The notes beneath the pieces were generated by a model. That model had not been told where the DNA came from, ran no database searches, and saw only the letters and a list, made by a program, of their open reading frames with translations. Both the position numbers and the translations under genes were made by a program. Below, in pieces: positions 62,961-64,000 of a stretch of 64,000 nt of DNA; the stretch's first letter is position 1; the number at the start of each line of letters is the position of its first letter. The stretch comes from Paremcibacter congregatus (lineage in GTDB: Bacteria > Pseudomonadota > Alphaproteobacteria > Sphingomonadales > Emcibacteraceae): contig NZ_CP041025.1 of NCBI RefSeq assembly GCF_006385135.1, positions 1 through 64,000 on the forward strand. The letters are read 5' to 3'.

Positions 62961-63980
62961 ATGTCATATAAAATAGCCGTTGTCGGCGCCACCGGTAATG
63001 TCGGTCGGGAAATGCTGAACATTCTGGCGGAACGCCAGTTCCCGGCATCGGAAGTGGTGGCGCTTGCCTCCCGCCGGTCCCTGGGTCAGGAAGTCACATA
63101 TGGTGAGAAAACCCTGAAAACAAAATGTCTGGATGATTATGATTTCACCGGAACAGATATCGCGTTGATGTCTGCGGGCGGGTCGATTTCAAAAGCCTGG
63201 GGCGAGAAGATCGGCGCCACCGGTTGTGTGGTGATCGACAATAGTTCCCATTTCCGCATGGACCCGGATGTGCCGTTGATCGTGCCGGAAGTCAATCCGG
63301 ACGCCCTTGCCGGTTACACCAAGAAGAACATCATCGCCAACCCCAACTGCTCCACGGCGCAGATGATGGTGGCGTTGAAGCCGTTGCATGATTACGCGAC
63401 CATCAAACGGGTTGTGGTGTCCACATACCAGTCCGTGTCCGGCAGTGGCAAGGCGGCGATGGAAGAGCTCTGGAGCCAGACCCGGGCGATTTTTGTCAAT
63501 GATCCGATCGAACCGACTGTCTATCCGAAACAGATTGCCTTCAATGTGATCCCGCAGATCGACGTCTTCATGGACAGTGGCGATACCAAGGAAGAATGGA
63601 AAATGGTTGCCGAGACTGGCAAGATCCTTGACCCGGACATCCGGGTTACCGCAACATGTGTGCGTGTGCCGGTGTTTCTTGGCCATTCTGAATCAATCAA
63701 TATCGAATTCGAGAAGCCGATTGATGAAACCCGCATTTACGAAATTCTGCGGGAAGCCCCCGGTCTGATGGTGGTCGACAAGCGCGAAGACGGCGGTTAT
63801 GTCACGCCGGTGGAATGCGCCGGGGAATTCGCCACTTACATCAGCCGCATGCGCCGCGATGTCACGGTGGAGAATGGCATTAATCTGTGGTGCGTGTCCG
63901 ACAACCTGCTGAAAGGCGCAGCCCTGAACGCGGTGCAGATCGCGGAAAGCCTGTGCAACAGATACCTGAAAAAAGGTTAA
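62961..63980 (+). CDS. asd: Aspartate-semialdehyde dehydrogenase
   Basis: Asd reduces aspartyl phosphate to the semialdehyde that leads to lysine, threonine, methionine and diaminopimelate. The 339-residue product has the NADP-binding VVGATGNVGREML near 7-19, the catalytic Cys in NPNCSTAQMM near 128-137, SVSGSGKAAMEEL near 158-170, and the later active-site His region CVRVPVFLGHSES. It is 71 bases downstream of leuB on the same strand. The gene is complete within the window. Confidence 0.97.
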   Translation: MSYKIAVVGATGNVGREMLNILAERQFPASEVVALASRRSLGQEVTYGEKTLKTKCLDDYDFTGTDIALMSAGGSISKAWGEKIGATGCVVIDNSSHFRMDPDVPLIVPEVNPDALAGYTKKNIIANPNCSTAQMMVALKPLHDYATIKRVVVSTYQSVSGSGKAAMEELWSQTRAIFVNDPIEPTVYPKQIAFNVIPQIDVFMDSGDTKEEWKMVAETGKILDPDIRVTATCVRVPVFLGHSESINIEFEKPIDETRIYEILREAPGLMVVDKREDGGYVTPVECAGEFATYISRMRRDVTVENGINLWCVSDNLLKGAALNAVQIAESLCNRYLKKG

Positions 63981-64000
63981 GGCATGGTTTGCCGCCAAAG

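Overview
The window looks like a chromosomal segment of an alphaproteobacterium, written so that it begins at the dnaA start codon. Supporting signs are the gene set and order (dnaA-dnaN-recF-gyrB; rpsP-rimM-trmD-rplS-leuCDB-asd), a FlaEY-like flagellar protein, YcgN and SCO1/SenC genes, a periplasmic LapG-type protease and an ECF42/DGPF pair. A marine lineage near Emcibacterales/Kordiimonadales is plausible, but the genus cannot be fixed from sequence reading alone. I saw no rRNA, tRNA, CRISPR array, prophage or intact insertion sequence.

Layout. 1-7264: replication block dnaA, dnaN, recF, gyrB plus a secreted thioredoxin-fold protein. 7269-10211 (minus strand): a degenerate peptide deformylase paralogue, mgsA, a cytidylyltransferase fragment behind a GT2 glycosyltransferase, and a VOC protein. 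10377-14763: penicillin-binding protein 1A, a MaoC/NodN dehydratase, a YgjP-type metallopeptidase, YcgN and SCO. 14885-20346: a signalling cluster with a secreted ankyrin protein, a degenerate EAL protein, a LapG-like periplasmic protease, a membrane sensor with a catalytically broken HD-GYP domain, and an Hpt protein. 20510-25877: a small membrane protein, SleB-type cell wall hydrolase, an exported methyltransferase, nadB and an orphan ABC ATPase. 26045-31496: polA and a TonB-dependent receptor. 31858-35717: FliL-like and FlaEY-like proteins flanking a putative sigma-54-driven structured RNA. 35994-37513: yggT, yggU, folD. 37596-39943: a visibly AT-richer three-gene cassette (Lgt-like membrane protein, tetraether-synthase-like radical SAM enzyme, small membrane protein), followed by a truncated LytTR gene. 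40260-46707: MarC, an M1 aminopeptidase, a small Arg-rich protein behind a second sigma-54-type promoter, an NTF2-like protein, a serine hydrolase, and the DGPF/ECF42 pair. 46826-55350: MATE pump, RND efflux pair with duplicated operator, PlsC, a deletion scar made of two gene stumps, a DUF1330 protein and an outer-membrane barrel. 55681-63980: ffh, rpsP-rimM-trmD, rplS, leuCDB, asd.

How the parts fit. Most genes are housekeeping (replication, translation, leucine and aspartate-family amino acid synthesis, NAD, folate, cell wall). The most interesting parts are (1) the Lgt-like/radical SAM/small membrane protein operon, which I infer is a lipid- or lipoprotein-modifying system; (2) the LapG-like protease next to inner-membrane and cytoplasmic proteins whose c-di-GMP phosphodiesterase domains have lost catalytic residues, reminiscent of LapD/LapG control; (3) a putative sigma-54 RNA with three copies of one hairpin-loop motif beside flagellar-type genes; and (4) several gene stumps (cytidylyltransferase, LytTR, PKHD hydroxylase, PepSY protein) that record past deletions.
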